Assembly (NCBI RefSeq): GCF_001610875.1
Contig: NZ_CP011272.1
Span: forward strand, 4,631,988 to 4,695,987
Length of the DNA stretch: 64,000 bases
Direction of reading: 5' to 3'
Source of the DNA: Pirellula sp. SH-Sr6A
Lineage (GTDB): Bacteria > Planctomycetota > Planctomycetia > Pirellulales > Pirellulaceae
This document shows, in pieces, positions 34,120 to 43,330 of the stretch. The notes beneath the pieces were generated by a model. The model saw only the letters and a list, made by a program, of their open reading frames with translations. It was not told where the DNA came from and made no database searches. The translations under genes and the position numbers were made by a program. How positions within the stretch are numbered: position 1 is the stretch's first letter; each line of letters opens with the position of its first letter.

Positions 34120-34917
34120 TTAGCGAGGCAATATATCGCTGGGCCAACCGGGCTGTATGCCCCCGTTGCTCGGTGGATATCCCGTGCTGGACGGATAGGA
34201 TGCTCCCCCCTGCCCCGCTGGCTGACTCCCTCCCAAAGGAGGCCATAGATTGCCGCTAGGCGCTGGGGTCGGGCTGCTGGGTTGAAACCAAGATCCGCTC
34301 GTTTCATTACCCACCGGAGATGGGCTCAAGGTTCCTCCCCACCCCCCCTGCCCTGCCTCGGACACAGGATACCCCGCGGGAACTTGGCCATCCGGCCACT
34401 GATTCTGCTGCAACTTCTGTTCTACATTTTGAATGTACGGCCCGACAACTTGTTTGATCTCAACCGGCAGCAATCCACCCGCGCTCGCCAGGATGCGACT
34501 GATATAAAGCCCGCTCTTCGAGTTGGCGATCCGCTGCTGTTGAGCGGGTCCAAGCAATGACATCGCAAACATCGTGATCAAAAGGCAAAATAGAATACCT
34601 TTGACCAAACCAAAGCCTGCACCCAAGTGTCGATCGAATTCGCGCAACTTCACCTTGTCGATCGAGGTGCTGACCAAACGAAAGGCCATCCAGATCACGA
34701 AGCTCGATCCGAAGTACAGCAACAGCATGGCCAAAAACAGATTCCAAGGCGGATCAGCGTTGATCATCTTGGCCACTTCATTGCGAAAGTGGTACGCGAC
34801 AAAATAGCTGGCCACAATCGAGGCCAGCGAAGCGACCTGCCAGGCAAAACCTTTGATTGCCCCGAAGATCGTTGTCGCAGCTAGCACGATCAGCATGATG
34901 ATGTCGTACGTTTGCAT
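34120..34917 (-). CDS. CvpA-family membrane protein
   Basis: 265 residues from the ATG at 34917; an upstream extension to 35235 has no support. Four hydrophobic helices cover the first 150 residues (IIMLIVLAATTIFGAIKGFA, VASLASIVASYFVAY, LFLAMLLLYFGSSFVIWMAF, GILFCLLITMFAMSLLG), with the CvpA-like GAIKGFAWQVASL and LREFDRHLGAGFGLVKGI. The C-terminal third is a low-complexity Pro/Gly/Ser tail with C-rich DNA (34207-34221, 34334-34357). CvpA proteins are linked to colicin V export and envelope integrity; the specific role here is unknown. It is convergent with the DUF2891 gene and divergent from the next gene. Confidence 0.8.
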   Translation of the reverse strand: MQTYDIIMLIVLAATTIFGAIKGFAWQVASLASIVASYFVAYHFRNEVAKMINADPPWNLFLAMLLLYFGSSFVIWMAFRLVSTSIDKVKLREFDRHLGAGFGLVKGILFCLLITMFAMSLLGPAQQQRIANSKSGLYISRILASAGGLLPVEIKQVVGPYIQNVEQKLQQNQWPDGQVPAGYPVSEAGQGGWGGTLSPSPVGNETSGSWFQPSSPTPAPSGNLWPPLGGSQPAGQGGASYPSSTGYPPSNGGIQPGWPSDILPR

Positions 34918-35021
34918 AGTGCTCGCATTCCTTTGCTCTGCAGGTGGACTGGAAGCGCGGACTATATCGCGATTGCCCAACCTCCGTAAATACCCATTCT
35001 CGATTTCCCGACCGACCTTAC

Positions 35022-35080
35022 GCTCCCCCCTGCTCTTTTGATATGCATCTCCCCTGCCCTCCCCTGCCCCGTTGGCCGGC
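35022..35080. repeat. C-rich copy of the dispersed G-rich element
   Basis: CTCCCCCCTGCTC near 35024-35036 and CTCCCCTGCCCTCCCCTGCCCC near 35047-35068, i.e. the element in the opposite orientation, in the gap between the divergent CvpA-like and membrane hydrolase-like genes. Confidence 0.65.
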
Positions 35081-35163
35081 CGAGGAAACAGGTATCTCAG
35101 AATGCAGCCATTCCTAGGCCGGATCGATGCCGGTTCCATTTCGCTAGCAAAGCGTTGAAGATC

Positions 35164-35886
35164 ATGGCAGACTTTCGAACCCACATGACGGTGAGCACGG
35201 TCGCAGGCGTTCTTTACGGGTTGGGAGGATATCAATCAGGACTATCGATCGAAAGCTGCGTGATCGGTGGGGCGCTCTGCAGCGTCAGCGGAATGCTGCC
35301 GGATCTGGATAGCGATTCGGGCATTCCTTTGCGAGAAGCGATCGGATTCGCCTCGGCGGTCATTCCCATGCTCTTGGTAGAGCGTTTGCGTCGAATCGGA
35401 ATGAGTCATGAGATGATGTTGGTCACGACCATCGGTGTCTATTTCTTTTTGCGATTTGGCATCGCGGAACTCTTTCGACGCTACACCGTTCACCGAGGGA
35501 TGTGGCACAGCATGCCGGCCGCGCTCTCCGCCGCCCTTTTTGCCTTCCTCGTCAGCTCGTGCGACAACATGAGCCTTCGACTGTTCAAAACACTGGCGAT
35601 CTTCATCGGCTTCATGTCGCACATTCTTCTCGACGAAATTTGGTCCGTCGAATTTCGACGAGGTCGCTACACATTCAAACACAGTTTTGGAACCGCGCTC
35701 AAATTCTGGGGGCAAAGCCGTATCGCCAATCTCTTCAGCTACGCATTTTTGATGATACTTTGCATTCTGGCTTACTATGATGAGGGTCTGATGTCGCGGT
35801 TCGGTTACATCCCACACACTCCCCAAACCGCGCTCGATTGGTTTCATCACTTCCGTACCCACGCACAGAATTTGTTGACGAGGTAG
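35164..35886 (+). CDS. Membrane-bound metal-dependent hydrolase-like protein (YdjM/DUF457 type)
   Basis: 240 residues from the ATG at 35164; the frame extends upstream only through the C-rich tract. The N-terminal MADFRTHMTVSTVAGVLYG and following YGLGGYQSG, then SGMLPDLDSDSG with an Asp cluster, are typical of YdjM-like predicted membrane hydrolases. Further residues HRGMWHSMPAALSAALFAF, with the His pair, and LLDEIWSVEF complete the predicted metal site, and several hydrophobic helices follow. Function in the family is unproven; it has been linked to envelope and DNA-damage responses. The GH13 gene begins 27 bp after its stop, on the same strand. Confidence 0.82.
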   Translation: MADFRTHMTVSTVAGVLYGLGGYQSGLSIESCVIGGALCSVSGMLPDLDSDSGIPLREAIGFASAVIPMLLVERLRRIGMSHEMMLVTTIGVYFFLRFGIAELFRRYTVHRGMWHSMPAALSAALFAFLVSSCDNMSLRLFKTLAIFIGFMSHILLDEIWSVEFRRGRYTFKHSFGTALKFWGQSRIANLFSYAFLMILCILAYYDEGLMSRFGYIPHTPQTALDWFHHFRTHAQNLLTR

Positions 35887-35912
35887 CTGTCCGAAGATTG
35901 CCTCGCCTGATC

Positions 35913-37370
35913 ATGACCTCACTTTATCAAGTCAACATCCGAGCGCTGCTTCGAGACCTGTCCCAAACAAATTGCCGTCCCGCCACATTGGACGACTTGC
36001 CGGATGAGCTTCTGAACCAATGGCAATCGCTGGGAATCCACTGGATTTGGCTTCTGAGTGTTTGGCAAACCGGCGAAGCCTCCAAGTTGATCTCGCGACG
36101 GCAGGCAACCTGGCGACAGGAATTCCAAGCCGCCCTCCCAGATTTGGACGACGAGGACATCCAAGGTTCCGGATTTGCTATCACCAGTTATCGAGTGCAT
36201 GATGCTTTGGGAGGCAACGCAGCGTTAGCGCGTCTTCGCGGCCGCCTTCAGGAACGAGGACTGCGATTGATGCTCGACTTTGTTCCCAACCATGTCGGTC
36301 TCGACCACCCTTGGTTGGATACAGATCCCGATCTCTTCGTCGTGGGCACGGAAGAGGCGCTGGAACGAAGACCGCAGAACTACTTCCGCCACCCCAACGG
36401 GACCGTGTTTGCTCACGGACGCGATCCCTACTTTCCCGGGTGGATCGATACCGCCCAACTCGACTTCAGCAGTCCGAAACTGGTGGAGCGGATGCAAAAG
36501 GAGTTACGAAACATCGCAACTCTCTGCGATGGTGTCCGATGCGACATGGCGATGCTCGTCCTCCCCGATATTTTCGAGAAGACATGGCACCGCCCTGCCC
36601 TCCCCTTTTGGTCGGAAGCAATACCAGCAGTCAAAGAAGAACATCCCGATTTCTGCTTCATGGCAGAGGTCTATTGGAGCCGCGAATGGGATCTTCAGCA
36701 GCTTGGGTTTGACTACTGCTATGACAAGATTCTTTACGACCGCCTCCTCCGCGATTCCCCGGAATCCATTCGGCTTCACTGGCAGGCCGATGAAAGCTAC
36801 CAATCCAAACTGGTTCGATTTCTCGAGAACCACGACGAACCTCGCATTCGGAACCTCCTTTCCAACCCCCAGCACTTCGCCGCCGCCGTGCTTTGCTACC
36901 TTTCACAAGGATTGAAGTTTTTTCATGAAGGACAGCTCGAAGGTCGGCGACTCAAGATTTCGCCCCATGTCGTTCGCCGCCACCCCGAGCTGGTGGATGA
37001 GCAAGTCCACGACTTTTACCTTCGCCTCCTGAAACTACTTCGTGACGATACGCTCGTCCGAGGACGATGGCTGCAGTTGGAGGCCAAGCCGGCTTGGGAG
37101 GGCGATGCCTCGTTCGAGAACATTATCGCGTTCCGTTGGAAGGATCCCGAATTCCGCCACTTGGTCGTCATCGTCAACTATTCCCCTCAAGCGTCGCAGG
37201 GACGCATTCGACTTTCGATCGATCGAAACTGCGTGAGCCATGTCCACTTCGAAGACTTGCTCAGCGGTGGGTCCTGTTCATTCCATCGAGGTGAACTGTT
37301 CAATCCCGGCATGTTGGTCCGCTTGGACCCTTGGCAATTCCACGTCTTCAAAGAGACAGATGACAGCTAG
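35913..37370 (+). CDS. GH13 alpha-amylase-family enzyme
   Basis: 485 residues from the ATG at 35913 (MTSLYQVNIRALL). The (beta/alpha)8 barrel shows MLDFVPNHVGLDHPWL (region I), the nucleophile D211 in DGVRCDMAM, the acid E252 in CFMAEVYW, and the stabilising D308 in LENHDEPR, so the GH13 triad is complete. No signal peptide is seen, so it is likely cytoplasmic. Substrate could be an alpha-glucan, sucrose or trehalose-type sugar; I cannot decide from sequence. No glycogen gene is adjacent. It begins 27 bp after the YdjM-like gene, so possibly co-transcribed. Confidence 0.88.
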   Translation: MTSLYQVNIRALLRDLSQTNCRPATLDDLPDELLNQWQSLGIHWIWLLSVWQTGEASKLISRRQATWRQEFQAALPDLDDEDIQGSGFAITSYRVHDALGGNAALARLRGRLQERGLRLMLDFVPNHVGLDHPWLDTDPDLFVVGTEEALERRPQNYFRHPNGTVFAHGRDPYFPGWIDTAQLDFSSPKLVERMQKELRNIATLCDGVRCDMAMLVLPDIFEKTWHRPALPFWSEAIPAVKEEHPDFCFMAEVYWSREWDLQQLGFDYCYDKILYDRLLRDSPESIRLHWQADESYQSKLVRFLENHDEPRIRNLLSNPQHFAAAVLCYLSQGLKFFHEGQLEGRRLKISPHVVRRHPELVDEQVHDFYLRLLKLLRDDTLVRGRWLQLEAKPAWEGDASFENIIAFRWKDPEFRHLVVIVNYSPQASQGRIRLSIDRNCVSHVHFEDLLSGGSCSFHRGELFNPGMLVRLDPWQFHVFKETDDS

Positions 37371-37587
37371 ACGCCGTACGGCACGACAACCCGTCGCTCC
37401 TTAGCGAAATTTTGTCGTAGTCGATTCGTAGACGACCAGGGTGGAATCTTGCCCAATCCCTCCCAGCCATTTTCGCAATTCGCCCAACCTCCCAAATAGA
37501 GGGTCTCGATTCTGGTGGCATTCCATTTGCATTTCCCTGACCGTCCGATAGCGGTACGCTGCCGTCCGTTAGAGGACCAAAGACTTC

Positions 37588-38106
37588 ATGGATGAAATCT
37601 GCGCACGACGGGCACAATCAGGGATGTCACGTATGGAAATCAGAGCCGAGAGCTACGCGACCAAAACGATGCAGGGATGGGATCAGTTCCATCGATTCTT
37701 ATCGGGGGGCATTCCCCACGCAGAGGAGATTGCAGCAACGCTGGCCCAGAGTTCGCTTCGCTTTCCTAGAGGCTTACGCCGAAACATCGAGGACATCGAC
37801 CTCGTGCACTATTCTTCTGTCCACCATGCCTTTCGGAACAAGAAACTTCGGTGCTTCTTAACGTTCATGGAGTTAGCCAAGAACGAACCTTATTGGAGCA
37901 GCGTGAAAGAGTGCCGTGAAACACAGTTCGTGGTAATCGATGTGTTTCTCAAAGATACGCCGGAATCGGTAGTGGAAGCCATCCGGCTCCTTCCTCTTTG
38001 GCTAAACGAACAGGACGAAGAGTCGACTGGAGGAATTCCGCCTATGGGGCCCTCGCATCCTGCCCATACCCATTCGTGGTCCATCAGTCCCTATCGAGCA
38101 GCTTGA
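37588..38106 (+). CDS. Uncharacterised 172-residue protein
   Basis: I do not recognise a family. A soluble protein without signal peptide or membrane segment, with NIEDIDLVHYSSVHHAFRNKK in the middle and VVIDVFLKDTPESVVEAIRL near the C terminus, ending in a His/Pro-rich tail (PMGPSHPAHTHSWS). Alternative ATG starts at 37624 and 37633 follow the first, and the later ones may be real. It converges with the next gene 6 bp downstream, and follows the GH13 gene after 217 bp. Confidence 0.55.
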   Translation: MDEICARRAQSGMSRMEIRAESYATKTMQGWDQFHRFLSGGIPHAEEIAATLAQSSLRFPRGLRRNIEDIDLVHYSSVHHAFRNKKLRCFLTFMELAKNEPYWSSVKECRETQFVVIDVFLKDTPESVVEAIRLLPLWLNEQDEESTGGIPPMGPSHPAHTHSWSISPYRAA

Positions 38107-38112
38107 ACCCGA

Positions 38113-38721
38113 TTAACTGAGTAGCCCTCGTCGCTCCGCCCTCTCCATTCCCAATTCGAGGAAGACCATAAAGAACTCGATATCCGGGATATCGACCCGA
38201 CCTTCGTTCGCCTGCTCCAGCCAACGAACGATCGCCAGGGCTCGCAAGTAAAACGGACTCTCGGTAAAGACCTGCTTCTCGAATGGGTTCATGAATCCAC
38301 CGCCACCGAAAACTTCCCGTTGATGTGCCAGTGCAAGTCTTGGAAAGTACTGAGGAATCACGGTTGATAGGAACCGGCGGGCAGAAAACTGCAGGCGCAC
38401 CAGTTCCGCGACATCGGAACCGAACTGGAGCGCCAGCCAATCATAAGCGTGGGTTTCCAACAAGGAATCCGCGGAAGCGTCGCGGTCGAAATAGCACCCC
38501 AGTACGAACATCTCGCTGCACCCGCTAAACAAGGTGGCCACGATCGAAGTGACACACGCATTCTCCGAGATTCCTTGGGCAGCAGCGGCAGCAGATCGGA
38601 GAAATCGCTTTCGGATCCTTCGGTCGGGATGGCGCAAACCACCGTCGATGAACTGGTAGATATCCTCGCTCGAAGCGCGAAGACGGGGCCGACCACTCGC
38701 AAACGATTCGACTGCAATCAT
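38113..38721 (-). CDS. Degenerate HD-domain-like protein (PhnZ/MIOX-related), uncertain
   Basis: 202 residues. The middle and C-terminal sequence follow the layout of HD-domain oxygenases and phosphohydrolases of the PhnZ/phosphonate HDIG type: LALQFGSDVAELVRLQFSAR, then RRFLSTVIPQYFPRLALAH, then GGGGFMNPFEKQVFTES, and IVRWLEQANEGRVDIPDIEF. In active relatives the segment before ARRFL has a metal-binding His (typically LHVxAKRYL); here it reads LQFSARRFL, and no HD dipeptide is visible near HAYDW. So it may be a diverged, possibly inactive relative. It converges with the 172-residue gene. This assignment is from remembered family pattern, with no alignment. Confidence 0.5.
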   Translation of the reverse strand: MIAVESFASGRPRLRASSEDIYQFIDGGLRHPDRRIRKRFLRSAAAAAQGISENACVTSIVATLFSGCSEMFVLGCYFDRDASADSLLETHAYDWLALQFGSDVAELVRLQFSARRFLSTVIPQYFPRLALAHQREVFGGGGFMNPFEKQVFTESPFYLRALAIVRWLEQANEGRVDIPDIEFFMVFLELGMERAERRGLLS

Positions 38722-38847
38722 CTTGGTTTCCTTTCAGTTCGCTAGCAATACGCGACCAGACTAGGATTAGATTGTGTCGTGCAGATGAAGATTGCGTGCA
38801 GAGGGAATGAATAGGCCGGCAATCCAGCGCGGGACCGACCCGGCTTT

Positions 38848-39579
38848 CTAATTCTGTTCTGTTGGCTCTACAGGAGGGGCAGATGGCTCAATGCCGGTAA
38901 TGGCGTGCTGGATGATCAAGTGGAAGCGCACCAAATCAGGCACCGAGTTCAGTTCCAGCTTTCGCATGATTTTTGACCGTCTCGCCTCGACGGTTCGCTC
39001 CGCGATATTCAGCTTGCGGGCAATCATTTTGTTCATCGCACCATCGACCACTAGTTGGACCACGTCCCTTTCGGAAGATGTTAACGTTTCCCAACGCGCA
39101 ATCATGACTTGGAGGTCCTCCGACTTTTTAAAGAGCCGGTTGAGAACTTGGCAACTAATCTCTTCTGCCGATATGCGTCGGGTGATGCCGATAGTGCCGA
39201 TGCATTCGCCGTGGAGCACGACACCTTTTCGACGTATCTCGAGCGGTATGCGGCGGCCGCGGTCGCTTAAGATCTCGCATCGGAGTATTTGCACATCATC
39301 GGTAGGGATCGAATTGTTGGCCGCGATGACGTACTCATCATTCCAAGCGTGATTGGTCAACAGAAGGACGTAGTTCTTCCGCTTCCATTGACCGATATCT
39401 ACTTCGAAGACCCGGGACGCCGATTCGCTGATGTACGTGACGCGTCGTTCTTTGTCGTGTGTGTAAAGAACGAGGTCTTGACTGGGGCAATGGAAAAAGC
39501 CCGGGAGAAGCGACTCAGGATGGCTCAAAACGGAGCTAGGTTGGGAGCTCTGATTGGATGAAAAAAAAGGCACGTCCAT
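38848..39579 (-). CDS. PAS-LuxR transcriptional regulator
   Basis: 243 residues. The N-terminal part (about 30-150) reads as a PAS-like fold, with YTHDKERRVTYISESASRVF and CEILSDRGRRIPLEIRRKGV. The C-terminal 65 residues form a LuxR/FixJ winged HTH: LTSSERDVVQLVVDGAMNK, then MIARKLNIAERTVEARRSKI and MRKLELNSVPDLVRF. No receiver Asp is visible, so it is probably not a response regulator; the PAS domain may sense a ligand directly. Start ATG 39579 has a GAGG RBS about 6 bp upstream. Target genes are not evident. Confidence 0.85.
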   Translation of the reverse strand: MDVPFFSSNQSSQPSSVLSHPESLLPGFFHCPSQDLVLYTHDKERRVTYISESASRVFEVDIGQWKRKNYVLLLTNHAWNDEYVIAANNSIPTDDVQILRCEILSDRGRRIPLEIRRKGVVLHGECIGTIGITRRISAEEISCQVLNRLFKKSEDLQVMIARWETLTSSERDVVQLVVDGAMNKMIARKLNIAERTVEARRSKIMRKLELNSVPDLVRFHLIIQHAITGIEPSAPPVEPTEQN

Positions 39580-39732
39580 ACTTTACCTCGACCAGTTGGG
39601 TGGGACGGGCGTTTGACGACAGCGAGAGGGAGCGACAGGTAAAGGCGTTTAGAACAACATTGCGAGAGGCTAACGAAGGACATCCCTCCATGTCAAGTAA
39701 AATATCAAGGGAAATACGCGGTCCGGGCGATA

Positions 39733-40611
39733 TCATCGCGTCGTGGGATTGGTATCGGTCGTAGCCGTCATCGTCGGGGCCGACGTGGGTGCATTCTCTG
39801 GAGTGGGTTGGCCGTTGGGCTTTTGGCCAAATATTCGGTTCGCAAAGAGGAATCCACCTCGGTGATCCACCCCGTTGGCGTGGACGACTGCGTCAGGCTT
39901 GATCGCTCCATTCGGCTGGGGCTTGATCCGCTTTCCTGCAAATCGGGTCCCGCCGTAGATGGTTCCATATTGGAGCGGACCGACCCCGAGAATCCAAGTG
40001 TCTCGGGCGCTGCTGCCGGCTTGCGCAATCCCAGACTGCCATATTGGTTCACGCGTCTCACGGTCGTACGCGAACACCGAGACTTTGGCTGCCGCGCTCT
40101 TCATCTCCCGTTTTGCCACAGAGATTTCCGGAATGGTCGGCAGTTGCGGAGAGCCTGGGATGACGTTGGACGCGTTCGCAAAGATATTGTTGGCCGGCAT
40201 CCCATAGATGACGCTGTGTCCATCGGTTCCGAGCGCACCGCAACGCGCTTCGCAGATGATCTCCGCCGCATCGCGCGAGTCGACGAGCATGCACCCGGCC
40301 GCCGTCATTTGTTGCCGCAGTCCGCTGATGATGTAGTCCGAGGTTACAAGATTCGCCGGCAGTGGAACCCCAGGAATAACCTTGCCCGCCGCAGAAACAT
40401 AGGTCACGTCCAAGAAAACTTTATGCCCCGACAAGGGGCGAAAATCCATCTTCGAAATCGTGGAATCCACTGCGTCGGACATCAACAGTTGTTCGGTGGC
40501 GGTGAAAGACTTCGTTGTCCCACAACCGACGAGCACCTGGAGTAGGCCGACGATCAACGCCCCAATAAGTAGATAGCGACTTGGACCTGTTTCGAGAACA
40601 AACCGTATCAT
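39733..40611 (-). CDS. Planctomycete lipoprotein of unknown function
   Basis: 292 residues from the ATG at 40611 (a TTG two codons earlier also fits). Signal MIRFVLETGPSRYLLIGALI ending in LVGCGTTKSF with a clear lipobox at Cys. The mature protein has LLMSDAVDSTISKMDFRPLS, AEIICEARCGALGTDGH and a Pro/Thr-rich C-terminal tail (PENAPTSAPTMTATTD). Similar lipoproteins occur in other planctomycetes, with no known role. It is probably membrane-anchored; the divergent neighbour is the beta-CASP hydrolase, 262 bp away. Confidence 0.7.
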   Translation of the reverse strand: MIRFVLETGPSRYLLIGALIVGLLQVLVGCGTTKSFTATEQLLMSDAVDSTISKMDFRPLSGHKVFLDVTYVSAAGKVIPGVPLPANLVTSDYIISGLRQQMTAAGCMLVDSRDAAEIICEARCGALGTDGHSVIYGMPANNIFANASNVIPGSPQLPTIPEISVAKREMKSAAAKVSVFAYDRETREPIWQSGIAQAGSSARDTWILGVGPLQYGTIYGGTRFAGKRIKPQPNGAIKPDAVVHANGVDHRGGFLFANRIFGQKPNGQPTPENAPTSAPTMTATTDTNPTTR

Positions 40612-40873
40612 CAACAACCTGATTGGGGGACGGATGGAAGGCGGGACGAAACGAACTTAGAAGGACCGAGGGGTGTGAGGTCCCAAAGTGTCCATGCTCG
40701 CCCGGGGAGAATAGCCGGGTCGCTAGCGTCTCCAAAGACAAAACAGGTAAAGCAGGCAATCTACGGCGAATTCAAATCGGAAAAGATTGGCCCTGCACCG
40801 AAATTCAACCGATCGAACTACACTGAGGTCATACGCCCCTCCTCCTCCCACCCATCACCGAATCGAACTTGCT

Positions 40874-42235
40874 ATGCGAATTGTCCATCACGGCGGACAT
40901 ACCGGCGTAACCGGGTCATGCCACCAATTATTTTTCAAGAATGGTCGATCGATTCTGGTCGACTGTGGCATGTTCCAGGGAGCCGATGCACGCAAACGTC
41001 CGTCCATGGACATCGACTTTCCGCTCGAGGGAATCGATGCCCTCCTCCTCACCCATGTGCACATCGACCACATCGGCAGGATCCCTTATTTGATGGAGGC
41101 CGGTTTCAATAAACCGATGTACTGCACCGTCCCGACGGCCAAGCTGATTCCCATCATGCTCGAAGATGCGATGCGTCTGGGCATCACCCGAAATCGGCAG
41201 GTTATCAAGTCTTTTTTGGATGATCTCAAGCGACACATCCACCCTTGCCCCTACAACGAATGGATCGACATAGGTCACGGAACGAAGGTTCGATTCCAAC
41301 AGGCGGGCCATATCCTCGGTTCCGCATACATCGAGGTGGACCACGACGACGACCGGATCGTCTTCAGCGGAGATCTTGGCTCCCGGTGTACGCCGATTTT
41401 GAAGGACCCGGTGAGTCCCGAGCGTGCGGACTACTTGGTCCTCGAAAGCACCTATGGTGATCGCGTTCACGAAGGACGCGAGACTCGGATCCACCGACTC
41501 GAATCGATTTTGTGCGAGACCATCTCCAATAGTGGACTCACCATTATCCCCGCATTCAGCCTGGGTCGAACCCAGGAATTGCTCTATGAACTCAATAAGA
41601 TCCTTGAAGAGATCGGGCACAAGATGCAGTGCTCGATGCTCAAGCACATCGACATCATCGTCGACTCTCCCTTAGCGATCAAACTGACGGACATTTACGA
41701 TGCGATGCAGGAGTACTGGGATGAAGAGGCTTGGGAAGTCCTCTCGGTGGACAGCCAACCGCTGGTCTTTAATAATCTGGTGCAAATCGATTCCGGCGCA
41801 GACCATCGCGAAGCGGTCACCCATCTGTTGAAGTCTAAAAAGCCGGCCATCGTCATCGCCGGAAGCGGGATGTGCACGGGAGGTCGGGTCGTCGACTATT
41901 TGAAGGCATTTTTGGGTCGAGAAAACACAGACGTTGTCTTTGTCGGCTATCAAGCGTTGGGAACGCCGGGGCGGTCGATCCAAGAATGCTCCGAGGGGAA
42001 GTGCAACATCCACCTGGACAACATGGATTTGCAGGTCAAAGCGAAGACGCACACGCTCACGGGTTACTCCGCGCACGCCGACCAAAACGATTTGATTCGC
42101 TTCGTGGAGAACATTCCGACCAAACCTCGCGAGATCAGATTGGTGCATGGCGAAGAGCCTGCTAAGTCGGCGTTGGCGGAGAAGCTCTCGGCGCTGGGGC
42201 ACATCGTGACTTGGCAGGATGAGCCCGTCGAATAG
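40874..42235 (+). CDS. MBL-fold beta-CASP hydrolase, RNA specificity type
   Basis: 453 residues from the ATG at 40874 (MRIVHHGGHTGVTGSCHQLF). The metallo-beta-lactamase motif is THVHIDHIG with HxHxDH, and further metal ligands follow (HILGSAYIEV and VFSGDLGS, Asp). The beta-CASP insertion and the C-terminal RNA-specificity motif are indicated by GSGMCTGGRVVDYL and GYSAHADQNDL. Such enzymes are RNases, often of CPSF73/RNase J-like type, or have unknown nucleic-acid targets. No signal peptide; cytoplasmic. The stop is followed by a C-rich element copy (42236-42255), then the DnaJ gene. Confidence 0.9.
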   Translation: MRIVHHGGHTGVTGSCHQLFFKNGRSILVDCGMFQGADARKRPSMDIDFPLEGIDALLLTHVHIDHIGRIPYLMEAGFNKPMYCTVPTAKLIPIMLEDAMRLGITRNRQVIKSFLDDLKRHIHPCPYNEWIDIGHGTKVRFQQAGHILGSAYIEVDHDDDRIVFSGDLGSRCTPILKDPVSPERADYLVLESTYGDRVHEGRETRIHRLESILCETISNSGLTIIPAFSLGRTQELLYELNKILEEIGHKMQCSMLKHIDIIVDSPLAIKLTDIYDAMQEYWDEEAWEVLSVDSQPLVFNNLVQIDSGADHREAVTHLLKSKKPAIVIAGSGMCTGGRVVDYLKAFLGRENTDVVFVGYQALGTPGRSIQECSEGKCNIHLDNMDLQVKAKTHTLTGYSAHADQNDLIRFVENIPTKPREIRLVHGEEPAKSALAEKLSALGHIVTWQDEPVE

Positions 42236-42347
42236 CCCCCCTGCCCTACCCCAGAATTTCGACCTGCAAAATCGAATTGGCCGATAATTTGCTCCAGTCG
42301 TCGAAATCCGATTCAAACACAGCCGATTTGACAGCTTGGAAATTGAG

Positions 42348-43244
42348 ATGGCCGAGGATTATTACAAAGTACTAGGAGTCGAAAAAAGCGCGTCCGCGGA
42401 GGAGATTACGAAGGCCTATCGCAAATTGGCGAGAAAGCATCACCCCGATCTCAACCCAGATGACGCAGGTGCGAAGAAGCGATTTCAAGAAATTCAAACG
42501 GCCTACGACTGCCTCAACGATGCCGACAAGCGCGCGAAATACGATCAATTCGGGGCGGGGTATGAACAATTCGGCGGGCAGCCCTTTGGAGGAGAAGGCG
42601 CGCAGGGCTTCGATTTTGGGGACATATTTGGGGGAGGTGGCTCCCCGGTCGACTTCAGCAGTATTTTCGGCCAGTTTGGCGGAGGCCGTTCGCGGAGGCA
42701 ACCGCGTGGGGCAGACGTCAGCGCGGAAATCTTCGTCCCGATTCGGACGCTCGTCCAAGGTGGCGAAACGCAAATCCAACTCAATACGAATGGCACAGCC
42801 GAGTCGATCACGGTGAAGATTCCAGCGGGAATCGAACCTGGAAAAAAGATTCGGTTGCGAGGCCGAGGCCAGTCCGTGCACGGTGGAAAGCCAGGCGATC
42901 TCCTGCTCACCGTGCATGCGGAAGCCAATCCCCACTACAAACTCTCCGGCAGAAACCTGGAATTGCGTCTGCCGATTTCGCTTGGGGAAGCGATCCAGGG
43001 GGGAAGGATCGACGTACAAACTCCATCGGGTACGATCTCCCTCACCATCCCTCCGATGAGCAGCAGCGGGAAAAAGCTACGTCTCAAAGGACAAGGATTC
43101 AAGGGATCGGATGGAATTGCTGGGGATATGCTCGTTGAATTAATGATCAAATTGCCCGACAATATGCCGTCCGGGATGGGCCAGATCCTCCCAGAGCTGC
43201 AACTCGGTTACTCTAAACCTGTTCGACAGGGTGTGCAGCTTTGA
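42348..43244 (+). CDS. DnaJ-type co-chaperone (CbpA-like, no zinc finger)
   Basis: 298 residues from the ATG at 42348 (MAEDYYKVLGVEKSASAEE); a TTG at 42336 is unlikely. The J domain has HPD in KHHPDLNP, a Gly/Phe-rich linker (GFDFGDIFGGGGSPVDFSSI), and the two substrate-binding beta domains of CbpA, with PAGIEPGKKIRLRGRGQ and KLRLKGQGFKG. There is no cysteine zinc-finger block, so it is CbpA/curved-DNA-binding type rather than DnaJ. It should stimulate DnaK. Next is a membrane kinase gene, 86 bp downstream. Confidence 0.92.
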   Translation: MAEDYYKVLGVEKSASAEEITKAYRKLARKHHPDLNPDDAGAKKRFQEIQTAYDCLNDADKRAKYDQFGAGYEQFGGQPFGGEGAQGFDFGDIFGGGGSPVDFSSIFGQFGGGRSRRQPRGADVSAEIFVPIRTLVQGGETQIQLNTNGTAESITVKIPAGIEPGKKIRLRGRGQSVHGGKPGDLLLTVHAEANPHYKLSGRNLELRLPISLGEAIQGGRIDVQTPSGTISLTIPPMSSSGKKLRLKGQGFKGSDGIAGDMLVELMIKLPDNMPSGMGQILPELQLGYSKPVRQGVQL

Positions 43245-43330
43245 GCTGGCGAAGTTGGATTTCCGCTCGGGGCAGAGAACCAGATTCCTGACGCCATTGT
43301 TTCGTATTTTCCGATACCGATAGGTGATGC

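Noticed and set aside
39558-39764. Small plus-strand ORF (68 aa) between the PAS-LuxR gene and the lipoprotein gene
   Set aside because: It overlaps the start of the PAS-LuxR gene on the other strand, has no clear RBS or family feature, and could be spurious.
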